NCBI RefSeq assembly: GCF_030717955.1
Contig: NZ_JAUZVY010000001.1
Location: 620,001 to 684,000, forward strand
DNA length: 64,000 nucleotides
Reading direction: 5' to 3'
Origin: Alkalimonas delamerensis
GTDB taxonomy: Bacteria > Pseudomonadota > Gammaproteobacteria > Enterobacterales > Alteromonadaceae
The position numbers were made by a program, and so were the translations under genes. The notes under the pieces are model-generated. The model did not search any database. It was not told where the DNA came from and saw only the letters and a list, made by a program, of their open reading frames with translations. Positions 1-8,157 of the stretch are shown here, in pieces. The first letter of the stretch is position 1; each line of letters begins with the position of its first letter.

Positions 1-238
1 CTGTTAAATACTGCTCATCGAGGCGCAGCATAAAGTTTTTTTCCTGCTGCCGGGCTTCGCCGACCAAAATGCTGATGGTTTTAACCTGATTCAACAGCGC
101 AAAGCGCTCGCTCAGGCTGCTCAGAGCTTGCATACTGAGCCAGCTGATTCCAAGCAGGATGGCGAGTACCAAACCAAAGCCGCTGAATAATTTTTTCTGT
201 ACGGTCATGTTGCAGAGCAAGCGGTAGAAAGTCGCCAT
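1..238 (-). CDS. Methyl-accepting chemotaxis protein, N-terminal part only
   Basis: The frame opens at ATG 238 with GGAG about 8 nt upstream and runs off the left edge after 79 codons, so no signalling domain is visible. A short basic cytoplasmic stretch (TVQKK) leads into one membrane segment at about residues 17-36. It is followed by a helical periplasmic start with ARQQEKNFMLR at 62-72, which resembles the first helix of the helical ligand-binding domains (HBM/four-helix) of chemoreceptors. The role as a transmembrane chemoreceptor feeding CheA is inferred from these features. The 186 bp between it and the next gene holds only an AT-rich promoter-like stretch. Confidence 0.75.
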   Translation of the reverse strand, partial: MATFYRLLCNMTVQKKLFSGFGLVLAILLGISWLSMQALSSLSERFALLNQVKTISILVGEARQQEKNFMLRLDEQYLT

Positions 239-424
239 GATGGATTCTCCAATAAGTGTCCACCAATATTTACTCCTCCGTGCTTGGCTGGGTTCACAGC
301 AGGGGAGTTTAAAAGTCCCTTTTTTAGTAAAATCTACATAACATTCTGAATTTGTTGAGTAATAAAAAATAGTAAGGTTAGTGCCGATAAAATCGAACGA
401 TTGCTGGCGAAAGCCACTAGGCTG

Positions 425-3400
425 TCAGGCTTGTTGCTGCGCAAAGGCTTGCTGAATAAAGGCGGTGGCCGCTTCTGCTGGCATAGGACGGCCATAATGG
501 TAGCCCTGAATGGCTTCGCAGCCGAGTTGCTGCAACAAGCCTTGGTGCTCTGATGTTTCGACCCCTTCGGCGATGGTTTTTAGTCCCAGGCTTTGCGCCA
601 GCCGGATAATGGCGGTCACAATGGCGCGGTCATCCTGATCGTCCAGCAAGTCGCGGACAAAGGACTGATCGATCTTGAGTTTATTCAGCTTGAATCGTTT
701 CAGGTAACTCAGCGACGAGTAACCGGTACCAAAATCATCGATGGCGACCTGAATGCCAGCTTCCCGAATGGCGTTAACCGTTGCGATGGCTTTTTCGGCA
801 TCGTCGACCATGGCGCTTTCGGTGATTTCCAGTTCAATCTGGTTGGCTGGCAGTCGGGCCAGTTGCAACTGATTGACAATGGTCGACAGCAAGTCTGGCT
901 GGCGAAATTGCACCGGTGACAGGTTAATGGCCATCACCAAAGGTTCGAATCCTGCTTGCTGCCAAGCCTTTTGTTGCTGTATGGCGTGCTGCAGCACCCA
1001 GTCACCCAGCTTGGTCATCAAACCGCTGGATTCGGCAATAGGAATAAATTCGGCCGGTGAAATAAAGCCAAGCTCTGGGTGTTGCCAGCGCAATAGGGCT
1101 TCAAAGCCAGTAAGGCGCTGTTGCAGCAAGCAATACTGCGGCTGATACACCAGTTGCAGTTGATCGCGCTCGATGGCATGGCGCAGCGCATTCTCCAGCT
1201 GCAAGCTGCGATTGAACTGGCTTTGCATGCCTGCGGTAAAAAAGCAGTAGCTGTTGCGGCCATTTTCTTTGGCCTGAAACATGGCAATATCGGCATGCTT
1301 ATTGAGATCAAAGAAGTTGTCACCATCCGCCGGATAGATGGCAATGCCGATGGAGGCAGAGACACTCAGCGGGTCCCTGGTCAAAAAGTAAGGTGTTTGC
1401 AGGGTTTGCAAAATGCGCCCGGCCAGCTTGCCGGCTGCCTGCTGATCGGTGTCGGGCAACAGCAAAATAAACTCATCGCTGCTAAGCCGGCTTAAGGTGT
1501 CCTGGCTGCGGGTCAGGCTTTTCAAGCGCTGAGCGGCTTGCACCAGCAGCTCATCACCCACCTGGTGCCCCAAAGAGTCGTTAATTTTTTTAAAGCGATC
1601 CAGGTCGATAAACAGCATGGCCAGTTGGCTGTGATTGCGTTTGGCGCGTTGAATGGCTTGCTCGGTCCTGTCGAGCAACAGGGTTCGATTGGGCAGCTGG
1701 GTCAGGGAATCAAAATGGGCCAGAAAGTTGAGTTTCTCCTGGTCTTGTTTGTAGCTGCTAATGTCACTAAAGGAAGCGACGTAATGGGTCAGTTGACCCT
1801 TCGCGTTGAGAATCTGGCTGATGCTAAGCCACTCCGGGTAGAGTTCGCCATTTTTGCGTCGGTTCCAGATCTCGCCTTGCCAGCTGCCATGACGTTGAAT
1901 GGCCTGTTGCATCGCCTGGTAAAAGCTTTTGTCGTGTTTGCCGGAAGATAGAATGCTGGGTGTTTTTCCTTGCACTTCTTCAGCTGTGTAGCCGCTAATT
2001 TGGCAAAAGGCGCGATTGACCAGCAGAATTTTTTGTTCCGGATCGGTAATCAGCATACCCTCTGAGCTTTGCTCAAACAGTTGCTCCAGCAGTTTTAATT
2101 TCAGCTCGCTCTGTTTTTGCCGGCTGATATCAATGTGGGTGCCTACTGTTATTGACGAAGGGGTACCATCTATCCCCGTCAAAGTGCGGCCACGGGATAA
2201 AACCCAAACCCAGTCGCCATTTTGGTGGCGCATCCGAAACTGGCTTTCATACAAGCCGATTGGCTGTTGCAGGTAGTCCAGAAAGGCCTGGCTGGCCGCA
2301 GCAACATCATCCGGATGAATCAGATCCAGCCAGCAGGACGCCAGATTGTCCTTGCCTGATTGATCAAAGCCTTGCCGGTCTCGCCCTAGCATGCTGAAGT
2401 ACTCGCGACTGCACTTTAAGAAGTTGCGGCTTTGGTCGTACTCCCAGCCGCCGGTATCGGACGCCTGTACAAAAGAGCGGTACCGCTCCAGGGTTTGCTG
2501 CAACTCTTGGGTACGCTCGGTTACCTGATGCGCCAGCAAGCCGCGTTGACCGCGCATCTGCAAATAAAACAACGCAAAGCCATACAGCATCAGGCTGGAG
2601 AGCAACCCAAAAACAAGTTCCAGCCAAAACGGCAGCCGCTCTTGCCAGCTGGGGACGTAGTGCAAGTCCAATTGCCAGGGGTTATCGGCTAAGGGTAGGG
2701 TAAAGGACTGCTCTGGCTGATGAAACTGCGGGTGTTGTCGAATCGATTGATGACTTTGGTCCGGAGCCTGGCGCCACAGATGAAAACGTACCCCAGGGCT
2801 TTGAAAAAACTCGGTTTGCAGGCTATCCAGGATGGGATCCAGCTGCAGGGTGACATTGATAAAACCCCAGAATGCCGGGTCTTCGGATTGGACAACAAGG
2901 GGCAGCCGGCCAACCACACCAAAGCCGCCTTGCACCAGGGAAAAAGGTCCATTGAGTCGCAGTTCTCCTGCGGCTTTGGCGCGCCTTGCTTCTTGTTGTT
3001 GGCCGGGATGGGCAAACATATCAAAACCGAGCAGAGCTTCATTGCCCGTCAGTGGGTAAACGGCTTCAATAACCCCTTGAGGTGCCAACGAAATGGCCTG
3101 AATGTCGGGGTAGTAAGCAAGCAGCTCTTTAGCGTAGCTTGAAAAATCAATGTGCTCATTACCTTGTTGCATGATACCGGCTGCAATGGCATAGGCCGTG
3201 GTAAAGTTACGCTCCAGACGAAGCTGCAACTGATTCAAAAATGACTGGGCGGTTTGTGCCAGTGCCAGTTGTTGGCGTTCAGTGCGTTGAGTGTCCAAAT
3301 ACCACACAAAGGCCGTGTTCAGCAGCAGGCCGGCCAAAAGTAATGCCATGGCAGCCGGATGCGCTTTAAATTGTCCTAAAGTACGAAGTGTCTTCATGAA

Positions 3401-3466
3401 ATGTGGATGATTTTTGCTCTGTGGTGCCCGCTTAGTACGATTAAAGTCGGAGCTGTGATGATGCAA
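425..3466 (-). CDS. CHASE-PAS-PAS-GGDEF(degenerate)-EAL c-di-GMP protein
   Basis: A 1013-residue inner-membrane protein that probably hydrolyses c-di-GMP in response to an outside signal. Domains in order: membrane segment about 38-57, CHASE-type periplasmic domain about 80-260, second membrane segment about 279-303, PAS about 330-450, second PAS about 458-575, GGDEF about 585-745 and EAL about 755-1005. The EAL motif is intact (FEALLRW, 788-794), as are DDFGTGYSS and AEGVET. The cyclase signature reads SSDEF at 662-666, so cyclase activity is unlikely, yet an RxxD I-site (RSQD, 653-656) remains five or so residues before it. The start is TTG with AAGGA a few bases upstream; a second possible start is the ATG at residue 24, which has a poorer ribosome site. 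Confidence 0.88.
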   Translation of the reverse strand: MHHHSSDFNRTKRAPQSKNHPHFMKTLRTLGQFKAHPAAMALLLAGLLLNTAFVWYLDTQRTERQQLALAQTAQSFLNQLQLRLERNFTTAYAIAAGIMQQGNEHIDFSSYAKELLAYYPDIQAISLAPQGVIEAVYPLTGNEALLGFDMFAHPGQQQEARRAKAAGELRLNGPFSLVQGGFGVVGRLPLVVQSEDPAFWGFINVTLQLDPILDSLQTEFFQSPGVRFHLWRQAPDQSHQSIRQHPQFHQPEQSFTLPLADNPWQLDLHYVPSWQERLPFWLELVFGLLSSLMLYGFALFYLQMRGQRGLLAHQVTERTQELQQTLERYRSFVQASDTGGWEYDQSRNFLKCSREYFSMLGRDRQGFDQSGKDNLASCWLDLIHPDDVAAASQAFLDYLQQPIGLYESQFRMRHQNGDWVWVLSRGRTLTGIDGTPSSITVGTHIDISRQKQSELKLKLLEQLFEQSSEGMLITDPEQKILLVNRAFCQISGYTAEEVQGKTPSILSSGKHDKSFYQAMQQAIQRHGSWQGEIWNRRKNGELYPEWLSISQILNAKGQLTHYVASFSDISSYKQDQEKLNFLAHFDSLTQLPNRTLLLDRTEQAIQRAKRNHSQLAMLFIDLDRFKKINDSLGHQVGDELLVQAAQRLKSLTRSQDTLSRLSSDEFILLLPDTDQQAAGKLAGRILQTLQTPYFLTRDPLSVSASIGIAIYPADGDNFFDLNKHADIAMFQAKENGRNSYCFFTAGMQSQFNRSLQLENALRHAIERDQLQLVYQPQYCLLQQRLTGFEALLRWQHPELGFISPAEFIPIAESSGLMTKLGDWVLQHAIQQQKAWQQAGFEPLVMAINLSPVQFRQPDLLSTIVNQLQLARLPANQIELEITESAMVDDAEKAIATVNAIREAGIQVAIDDFGTGYSSLSYLKRFKLNKLKIDQSFVRDLLDDQDDRAIVTAIIRLAQSLGLKTIAEGVETSEHQGLLQQLGCEAIQGYHYGRPMPAEAATAFIQQAFAQQQA

Positions 3467-3576
3467 TGTTCCTTATTGTAGACCAATCAAAGATTTAATG
3501 CTGTGAAAACTGGATCCAGTTGAACTATCCTACCGTATCATCCAGACTTACTTTTCAACCTTTGCGGAGCTTTCCA

Positions 3577-4128
3577 ATGAAAACCACCTGGTTTATCACG
3601 TTTGGCGCAGTTGTATTCAGTGGCCAGTTGCTGGCCAGTCAATGCGGTGCCGTCCTTGGCCACTCGATGCAACAGTTAAATACCCGTGAGACCGTCGATT
3701 TGTGCGCAGAGTATCAAGGCAAAACGCTGTTGGTGGTCAATACCGCCAGCCGCTGTGGCTTTACGCCTCAGTTTGAAGCCTTGCAGCAACTCTATCAGAG
3801 TTATCGCGAACAAGGTTTGGTGGTGCTGGGTTTTCCTTCCAATGATTTCCGTCAGGAGCACAGCGATGAGGCCAGAACTGCCGAGGTGTGCTATCTGGAC
3901 TATGGGGTCGAGTTTCCGATGTTCTCCACCACCTCGGTCCGGGGGCGGAGTGCAAACCCGGTATTTCGTGCCTTGATTGATAAAAGTGGCCAGCAACCAT
4001 CGTGGAACTTCAATAAATACCTGGTGAGTGCCGACGAGCAAACCGTGCTGCATTTTGGCAGCCGGGTCAGCCCATCGGATCCAGCCTTTGTGGCTGAGTT
4101 GGAAAAGTTACTGGCGGCAGGCGGTTAA
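3577..4128 (+). CDS. Periplasmic glutathione peroxidase-like protein
   Basis: A 183-residue thiol peroxidase of the glutathione peroxidase family, expected to reduce peroxides. The start ATG 3577 has GGAG about 9 nt upstream; an in-frame upstream extension was discarded. Residues 1-20 form a signal peptide, so the enzyme should act in the periplasm. The peroxidatic Cys is C60 in NTASRCGFTPQ, and Trp-Asn of the active site are in PSWNFNKYL (W143, N144). The usual NQF motif that carries the catalytic Gln reads NDF (N89-D90). A second Cys at 105 might act as the resolving residue. The gene converges on rnhA with a 7-bp gap. Confidence 0.85.
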   Translation: MKTTWFITFGAVVFSGQLLASQCGAVLGHSMQQLNTRETVDLCAEYQGKTLLVVNTASRCGFTPQFEALQQLYQSYREQGLVVLGFPSNDFRQEHSDEARTAEVCYLDYGVEFPMFSTTSVRGRSANPVFRALIDKSGQQPSWNFNKYLVSADEQTVLHFGSRVSPSDPAFVAELEKLLAAGG

Positions 4129-4135
4129 AGCCAGT

Positions 4136-4609
4136 CTAACTTGGACTGCTTTCAAAGCCTGCATCGATGTTGGTGGCCGCATTTGTTGCGGCCTCCCGCG
4201 CCAACTGGTCGCAGCGCTCATTTTCCGGATGGCCGGAATGGCCTTTGACCCAGTGCCAGCTAATGCGATGCCGTTGGCTGGCAGCATCCAACCGTTGCCA
4301 GAGATCCTGATTTTTCACCGCTTTCTTCTGGCTGGTTAGCCAGTTATTGCGCTTCCATCCGGCCAGCCACTGGGTGATGCCCAGTCGAACATACTGGCTG
4401 TCCGTATACAGTTCCACCAGGCAAGCCGACTTTAAGGTTTCAAGTGCAACAATGGCAGCCAACAGCTCCATCCGGTTGTTGGTGGTTTGCACAAAGCCAG
4501 CACTCAACTCTTTGTGGTGCTGTTGATAGCGCATGACAATACCGTACCCGCCTGGGCCAGGGTTGCCAAGGCAGGAACCATCTGTAAAGATGGTGACAGT
4601 TTTTTGCAT
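4136..4609 (-). CDS. rnhA: Ribonuclease HI
   Basis: A 157-residue cytoplasmic endonuclease that cuts the RNA strand of RNA-DNA hybrids, for example R-loops and primers. The catalytic carboxylates are all seen: FTDGSCLGNPG (Asp near 10), NRMELLA (Glu near 47), YTDSQYV (Asp near 69) and a C-terminal ENERCDQLA with the last Asp. KGHSGHPENE is the typical basic/His loop. Length matches the family. It diverges from dnaQ, the classic arrangement in enterics and vibrios. Confidence 0.97.
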   Translation of the reverse strand: MQKTVTIFTDGSCLGNPGPGGYGIVMRYQQHHKELSAGFVQTTNNRMELLAAIVALETLKSACLVELYTDSQYVRLGITQWLAGWKRNNWLTSQKKAVKNQDLWQRLDAASQRHRISWHWVKGHSGHPENERCDQLAREAATNAATNIDAGFESSPS

Positions 4610-4665
4610 TGGGTTGTCCTTCGAATTGAATGCTGTGTTGCAGGCGCGCGCAGCAGAGGCTTCCT

Positions 4666-4674
4666 TGTTATAAT
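4666..4674 (+). promoter_or_regulatory. Extended -10 promoter of dnaQ
   Basis: TGTTATAAT is a perfect extended -10 element (TGn plus TATAAT) 33 bp before the dnaQ start. No good -35 hexamer is visible, which is usual for extended -10 promoters. Confidence 0.6.
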
Positions 4675-4706
4675 TTACCGTAAAAGCGACGACAGCGGAA
4701 CCGCAG

Positions 4707-5417
4707 ATGGCAAAACGTCAGATTGTGTTGGATACAGAAACCACCGGCATCAACCCCAAAGAAGGCCACCGTATTATCGAGATTGGCTGTGTGGAGCTCA
4801 TCAACCGCCGCTTTACCGGCAATAACTACCATGTCTACATCAATCCAGAGCGGGAAATTGAGGCCGAAGCCATTGCGGTGCACGGCATTACCAATGAGCG
4901 CCTGATGCATGAGCCAAAATTTCGTGATATCGCACAGGACTTTTTCCAGTACATCCAAGGGGCTGAGCTGGTTATTCACAACGCAGCTTTCGACGTCGGC
5001 TTTATTGACCATGAGTTCAGCATGCTGCGGCCAACCCTGCCCGCTGTAGCAGGGTATTGCGCCATTCTGGATACGCTGAAACTGGCCCGTGATCTGCACC
5101 CTGGCCAGAAAAACAACCTGGACGCACTCTGTCGGCGCTACGACATCAACAACAGCCACCGTACCTTGCACGGGGCCTTGCTGGATGCGGAAATTCTGGC
5201 CGATGTTTATCTGCGGATGACCGGTGGTCAGGTCAGCCTGAACCTGGCCTCGGAGCAACAGCAAGACGATCACGATCAGCAGCAACCCAGACAAATTCGC
5301 CGCAGCGATCGCCTTAAGGTGATTCGAGCCAATCCGCAAGAGTTGGAAGCGCACCAACAGCGTTTGCAAGCCATTGAAAAGAAAGCAGGAGCCATCCTAT
5401 GGTCCGAAGGCTGTTAA
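4707..5417 (+). CDS. dnaQ: DNA polymerase III epsilon subunit, 3'-5' proofreading exonuclease
   Basis: A 236-residue DEDDh exonuclease that proofreads for the replicative polymerase. Motif ExoI is LDTETTG (residues 8-14), ExoII is HNAAFDVGFID near 91-101, and the C-terminal ExoIII region is HRTLHGALLDAEILADVYL. The tail (about 175-236) carries a Q-rich linker and a helix expected to bind the polymerase alpha subunit. Its 3' end overlaps the next gene by 19 bp. Confidence 0.97.
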   Translation: MAKRQIVLDTETTGINPKEGHRIIEIGCVELINRRFTGNNYHVYINPEREIEAEAIAVHGITNERLMHEPKFRDIAQDFFQYIQGAELVIHNAAFDVGFIDHEFSMLRPTLPAVAGYCAILDTLKLARDLHPGQKNNLDALCRRYDINNSHRTLHGALLDAEILADVYLRMTGGQVSLNLASEQQQDDHDQQQPRQIRRSDRLKVIRANPQELEAHQQRLQAIEKKAGAILWSEGC

Positions 5418-6838
5418 CACTCTGGTTGTTGTGCTGCGCTGTGGTTGCAGCGGCAGAGCCTGTGCATGAGGATGCGTTATCGCCCGAAGAGCTGGCACAA
5501 CTGGAGCAGATGGATCTCAGTTTTTCCGAGTTGTTGGCCGATACGCCTTTTGACGTTGGCTTTGAAATGCTAGAGCAGCTGCCGACCCAAAACCAGGTTG
5601 CTTTGTTCGATAACCGGTTTCGCATTGATGGCGAGGTCGATGAAATTACGCTGCTGATGTTCCGGCGGCCCGGATCACCCTCGGTTATTTTGGTGCGCCC
5701 GGATGGCAGTAAAATCAACTTTCGAAATGCGGAAGAGCAGCAGGTGGTCTGGCACAGCAGCCGCCAGTACGATCTGATTCAAATACCGACACCGATGCCG
5801 GGGCCCTGGCAGGCACTGGGGCGCATTCTGCCGGAAAGTCGTATTATGGTGTTGAGCGATATTCTGCTGGATGTGGACCCACTGCCTGAGCATGTGATGA
5901 GTGGTGAAACCCTGAAAGTGACGGCACGGTTGCAAAATGCCGGTGAACCCATCAATGCCCGTGATTTTCGCGAGATCCTGACACTGGATGTGATCTTTAT
6001 CAGTGCCAATAACCCCGAGCACGATAATTTTGGCCGCGGCATCGTCGAGGTGGCTCAGTTTCGTGACGATGGTCGTGGGCTGGACGAGCGCGCCCGCGAC
6101 GGTATTTTTACCGGAGAGTTCAAGCTGGATTTTGCCGCTGGCGAATGGATCCCGAAATACCTGGTGAAAACCCCGCTTTACACCCGTGAAGTAGAGCAAA
6201 AGCCCGTTATGGTGCATCCGCTGCCGGTTCAGCTTCGGGTGGAGCAAGCCGAGCAGCCAGAGGGAACGCATCGGGTGCACTTTGAGGTGACGGACCCACA
6301 AATTCGCAGTGAGTCTTTAATTTTCCAGGGCCGGGCCCGTTATCCGGATGGCGATGTGCTGGAGTTTACCGTGCTGGCGCAAGAGCATGGCTTTGATTTA
6401 CCGCTTGAGCATCGCGGTTTTGGCAGTTATGTGGTGGAAGTTCAGGCTTTTGGTGAGCTGCACAGTGGCCGTGAGTTTATGCTGACACTGCCCAACTTAA
6501 GTTTTTCTGTCAATATTGAAACCTTTCAGGCCCCTGAGCTGGAGCGCCTGCCCGAGGAAATCCTGGCCGAAGAAGCCGCACGACTGCAGCAAGAAGAGCC
6601 TGCATCTTTCCCCTGGGGCTGGGTGATTGCAGCCAACCTACTGATTTTGTCAGTGGGTGGCTTTGTCATCTGGCTGATGATGAGCGGGAAGTCCTGGCGT
6701 GATTTGCTGCCGAAGAAAAAAGCCGCCAGTGATAAAACAGCGAAAAAAGAAAGCAAGGCAGTAGAGCCGACCAACAAAACTGCTGGCAAAAAAGACGATC
6801 TGGACGATATTCTCGACTTGTCATTACCGGATGATTAA
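5399..6838 (+). CDS. Conserved membrane-anchored periplasmic protein (TIGR03503-like)
   Basis: A 479-residue protein of unknown function. It resembles the TIGR03503 set of gammaproteobacterial proteins, as far as can be judged by eye. It has a signal peptide (1-19), a large extracytoplasmic part with beta-rich segments (FRDDG...DGIFTGEF is typical of choice-of-anchor domains, about residues 220-245), one membrane helix near 403-423 and a Lys-rich cytoplasmic tail ending in DDILDLSLPDD. AGGAG lies about 10 nt before the ATG inside dnaQ, so it is probably co-translated with dnaQ. An envelope role is inferred only from topology. Confidence 0.7.
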   Translation: MVRRLLTLWLLCCAVVAAAEPVHEDALSPEELAQLEQMDLSFSELLADTPFDVGFEMLEQLPTQNQVALFDNRFRIDGEVDEITLLMFRRPGSPSVILVRPDGSKINFRNAEEQQVVWHSSRQYDLIQIPTPMPGPWQALGRILPESRIMVLSDILLDVDPLPEHVMSGETLKVTARLQNAGEPINARDFREILTLDVIFISANNPEHDNFGRGIVEVAQFRDDGRGLDERARDGIFTGEFKLDFAAGEWIPKYLVKTPLYTREVEQKPVMVHPLPVQLRVEQAEQPEGTHRVHFEVTDPQIRSESLIFQGRARYPDGDVLEFTVLAQEHGFDLPLEHRGFGSYVVEVQAFGELHSGREFMLTLPNLSFSVNIETFQAPELERLPEEILAEEAARLQQEEPASFPWGWVIAANLLILSVGGFVIWLMMSGKSWRDLLPKKKAASDKTAKKESKAVEPTNKTAGKKDDLDDILDLSLPDD

Positions 6839-6866
6839 GCTTTGCGCAATTGCGGCCAAAAAGGAG

Positions 6867-6895
6867 TTGACGCAGCAAACCCTAGCCCTTATCAT
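6867..6895 (+). promoter_or_regulatory. Promoter of the tRNA-Asp operon
   Basis: TTGACG, a 17-bp spacer and TATCAT, followed by a GC-rich discriminator (CCCGCCGC), lie about 50 bp before the first tRNA. A GC-rich discriminator is typical of stringently controlled stable-RNA promoters. Confidence 0.65.
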
Positions 6896-6945
6896 TCCCG
6901 CCGCACTGCAACATCACTGACATGATGGGCAGCGCACCTTGGTTT

Positions 6946-7022
6946 GGAGCGGTAGTTCAGTTGGTTAGAATACCGGCCTGTCACGCCGGGGGTCGCGGGT
7001 TCGAGCCCCGTCCGCTCCGCCA
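6946..7022 (+). tRNA. tRNA-Asp (GTC), copy 1
   Basis: A 77-nt cloverleaf with acceptor stem GGAGCGG/CCGCTCC, anticodon stem CCGGC/GCCGG around CTGTCAC (anticodon GTC), T-arm GCGGGTTCGAGCCCCGT and an encoded CCA end. First gene of a head-to-tail tRNA-Asp array. Confidence 0.98.
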
Positions 7023-7045
7023 AACCTTACGCAGCATCCGATAGC

Positions 7046-7122
7046 GGAGCGGTAGTTCAGTTGGTTAGAATACCGGCCTGTCACGCCGGGGGTCGCGGGT
7101 TCGAGCCCCGTCCGCTCCGCCA
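7046..7122 (+). tRNA. tRNA-Asp (GTC), copy 2
   Basis: Identical over 77 nt to copy 1, anticodon GTC, encoded CCA. Separated from copy 1 by 23 bp. Confidence 0.98.
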
Positions 7123-7170
7123 CTATCGAATTGTTCGTGTAACAGGTGCAAAGTAGTACGATACCGCTGC

Positions 7171-7247
7171 GGAGCGGTAGTTCAGTTGGTTAGAATACCG
7201 GCCTGTCACGCCGGGGGTCGCGGGTTCGAGCCCCGTCCGCTCCGCCA
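7171..7247 (+). tRNA. tRNA-Asp (GTC), copy 3
   Basis: Identical to copies 1 and 2. It starts the first of two 130-bp tandem units (gene plus 53-bp spacer). Confidence 0.98.
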
Positions 7248-7300
7248 CTTCGTTTTGTTTCTGCTTTCAAAGCCTGCAATCTAGTATCATCGCTTTTCGC

Positions 7301-7377
7301 GGAGCGGTAGTTCAGTTGGTTAGAATACCGGCCTGTCACGCCGGGGGTCGCGGGTTCGAGCCCCGTCCGCTCCGCCA
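7301..7377 (+). tRNA. tRNA-Asp (GTC), copy 4
   Basis: Identical to the other three intact copies. Both flanking spacers are near-identical, which points to recent duplication. Confidence 0.98.
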
Positions 7378-7430
7378 CTTCGTTGTTGTTCTGCTTTCAA
7401 AGCCTGCATTCTAGTATCATCGCTTTTCGC

Positions 7431-7521
7431 GGAGCGGTAGTTCAGTTGGTTCGCTCTTAGCTACGAACTTAGCGCCCTGTCACGCCGGGGGGCGCGGGTT
7501 CGAGCCCCGTCCGCTCCGCCA
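7431..7521 (+). pseudogene. Damaged fifth tRNA-Asp copy with a 14-nt net insertion
   Basis: The acceptor stem, T-arm, anticodon loop CTGTCAC and CCA end match the intact copies. The segment between the D-loop and the anticodon loop is replaced: about 10 nt become 24 nt (CGCTCTTAGCTACGAACTTA and following), giving 91 nt in all. The 5' anticodon strand is now GCGCC, which leaves only three of five pairs with GCCGG. The new segment carries GTTCG/CGAAC as an inverted repeat and CTTAGC as a direct repeat. One base of the variable loop also differs (GGGTC to GGGGC). It is probably not a working tRNA, though processing is not excluded. Confidence 0.8.
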
Positions 7522-7662
7522 TTTCGTTTTGTTTCTGCATTTAAATCCTGCATTTTATGCATCATCTCTAAATATCTAAATCTGTAAATAAGCTGTTCCC
7601 ATGTAAATTTAATTCCATTAGCATCAGTTATACCAAGAGTTAAGTGAGCTGGTGCGCACGGC

Positions 7663-7669
7663 GTTAGCT
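7663..7669 (+). other. Left core site of cassette 1 (GTTAGCT)
   Basis: The cut would fall between G7663 and T7664. Upstream bases (about 7640-7662) look like the right half of an attC site whose left half is not recognisable, perhaps the remains of a lost cassette. Confidence 0.55.
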
Positions 7670-7694
7670 GCAAAACGAAACAAGGACCTGTGTT

Positions 7695-7982
7695 ATGACA
7701 ACAACTCTCGTAATTGGATTTCCAGTTCTCGCCATTCTATTCATTGTGATTCCACTAAAACTAAAAGCATCATTCAGCTTTTTGCTAATTTTTGCGTTGG
7801 GAATTGCATCGCCATTTGCCGTCGATTTTGTTTATTGCTCTGTTTTAGGTAAGGAGTGCAAACCAGACGCTTTAGAGGCAGTTGGTTTTTTATTCCTTGC
7901 TATATCTGTGATTATCATTAGCTCTGCAATTTACGCTTTTGTCCCGAAAAAATTCAAGCAAAGGAGCATCGATGGCGGCTAA
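7695..7982 (+). CDS. Small three-helix membrane protein, gene of cassette 1
   Basis: A 95-residue protein with no recognised family. Hydrophobic segments at about 4-21, 27-46 and 61-84 predict three membrane helices. A two-Cys loop (YCSVLGKEC) lies between helices 2 and 3, and the tail is basic (KKFKQR). AAGGA is 8 nt before the ATG. The stop codon TAA is part of the attC core, as is common for cassette genes. Codon use is more A+T rich than the flanking housekeeping genes. Function unknown. Confidence 0.75.
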   Translation: MTTTLVIGFPVLAILFIVIPLKLKASFSFLLIFALGIASPFAVDFVYCSVLGKECKPDALEAVGFLFLAISVIIISSAIYAFVPKKFKQRSIDGG

Positions 7983-8056
7983 CAAAACGCACCATTCGCT
8001 CCCGCTGGGACGTCAATCCGCTACGCGGTTTTTCGCGCTAAATTTGGTCGTTATGT
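7977..8056 (+). repeat. attC-like site of cassette 1
   Basis: R'' core GGCTAAC (7977-7983), an 80-bp palindromic body with short inverted pieces (CACCA near the left, TTTGGT near the right, CCGC/GCGG in the middle) and right core GTTATGT (8050-8056). Cleavage point between 8050 and 8051. Confidence 0.7.
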
Positions 8057-8157
8057 GCTGAAAATACGCAGCTGTCGGCTTAATGTCGGGTACTTTACGT
8101 ACCTGACAGATTAAAATATAAGTAACACTCTTGGTTCAGGAGTACAGGAGCCATTTT

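Larger units (their letters stand above)
7171..7430 (+). repeat. Two tandem 130-bp units of tRNA-Asp plus spacer
   Basis: Units 7171-7300 and 7301-7430 are identical in the tRNA and differ in only a few bases of the 53-bp spacer. A more diverged spacer follows the damaged fifth copy. The unit arose by tandem duplication. Confidence 0.9.

Noticed and set aside
81..266. 61-codon minus-strand frame at the left edge
   Set aside because: It is out of frame with the chemoreceptor N-terminus, which has the ribosome site and membrane segment.
7046..7521. Regular repeats with spacers resembling a CRISPR array
   Set aside because: The repeats are complete tRNA-Asp genes with CCA ends and the spacers repeat each other.
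7190..7673. Minus-strand open frames across the tRNA genes, including one of 70 codons at 7461-7673
   Set aside because: They read through tRNA sequence (GGADGARTR-type peptide seen in many such artefacts). The non-tRNA part might be a gene scrap but cannot be supported.
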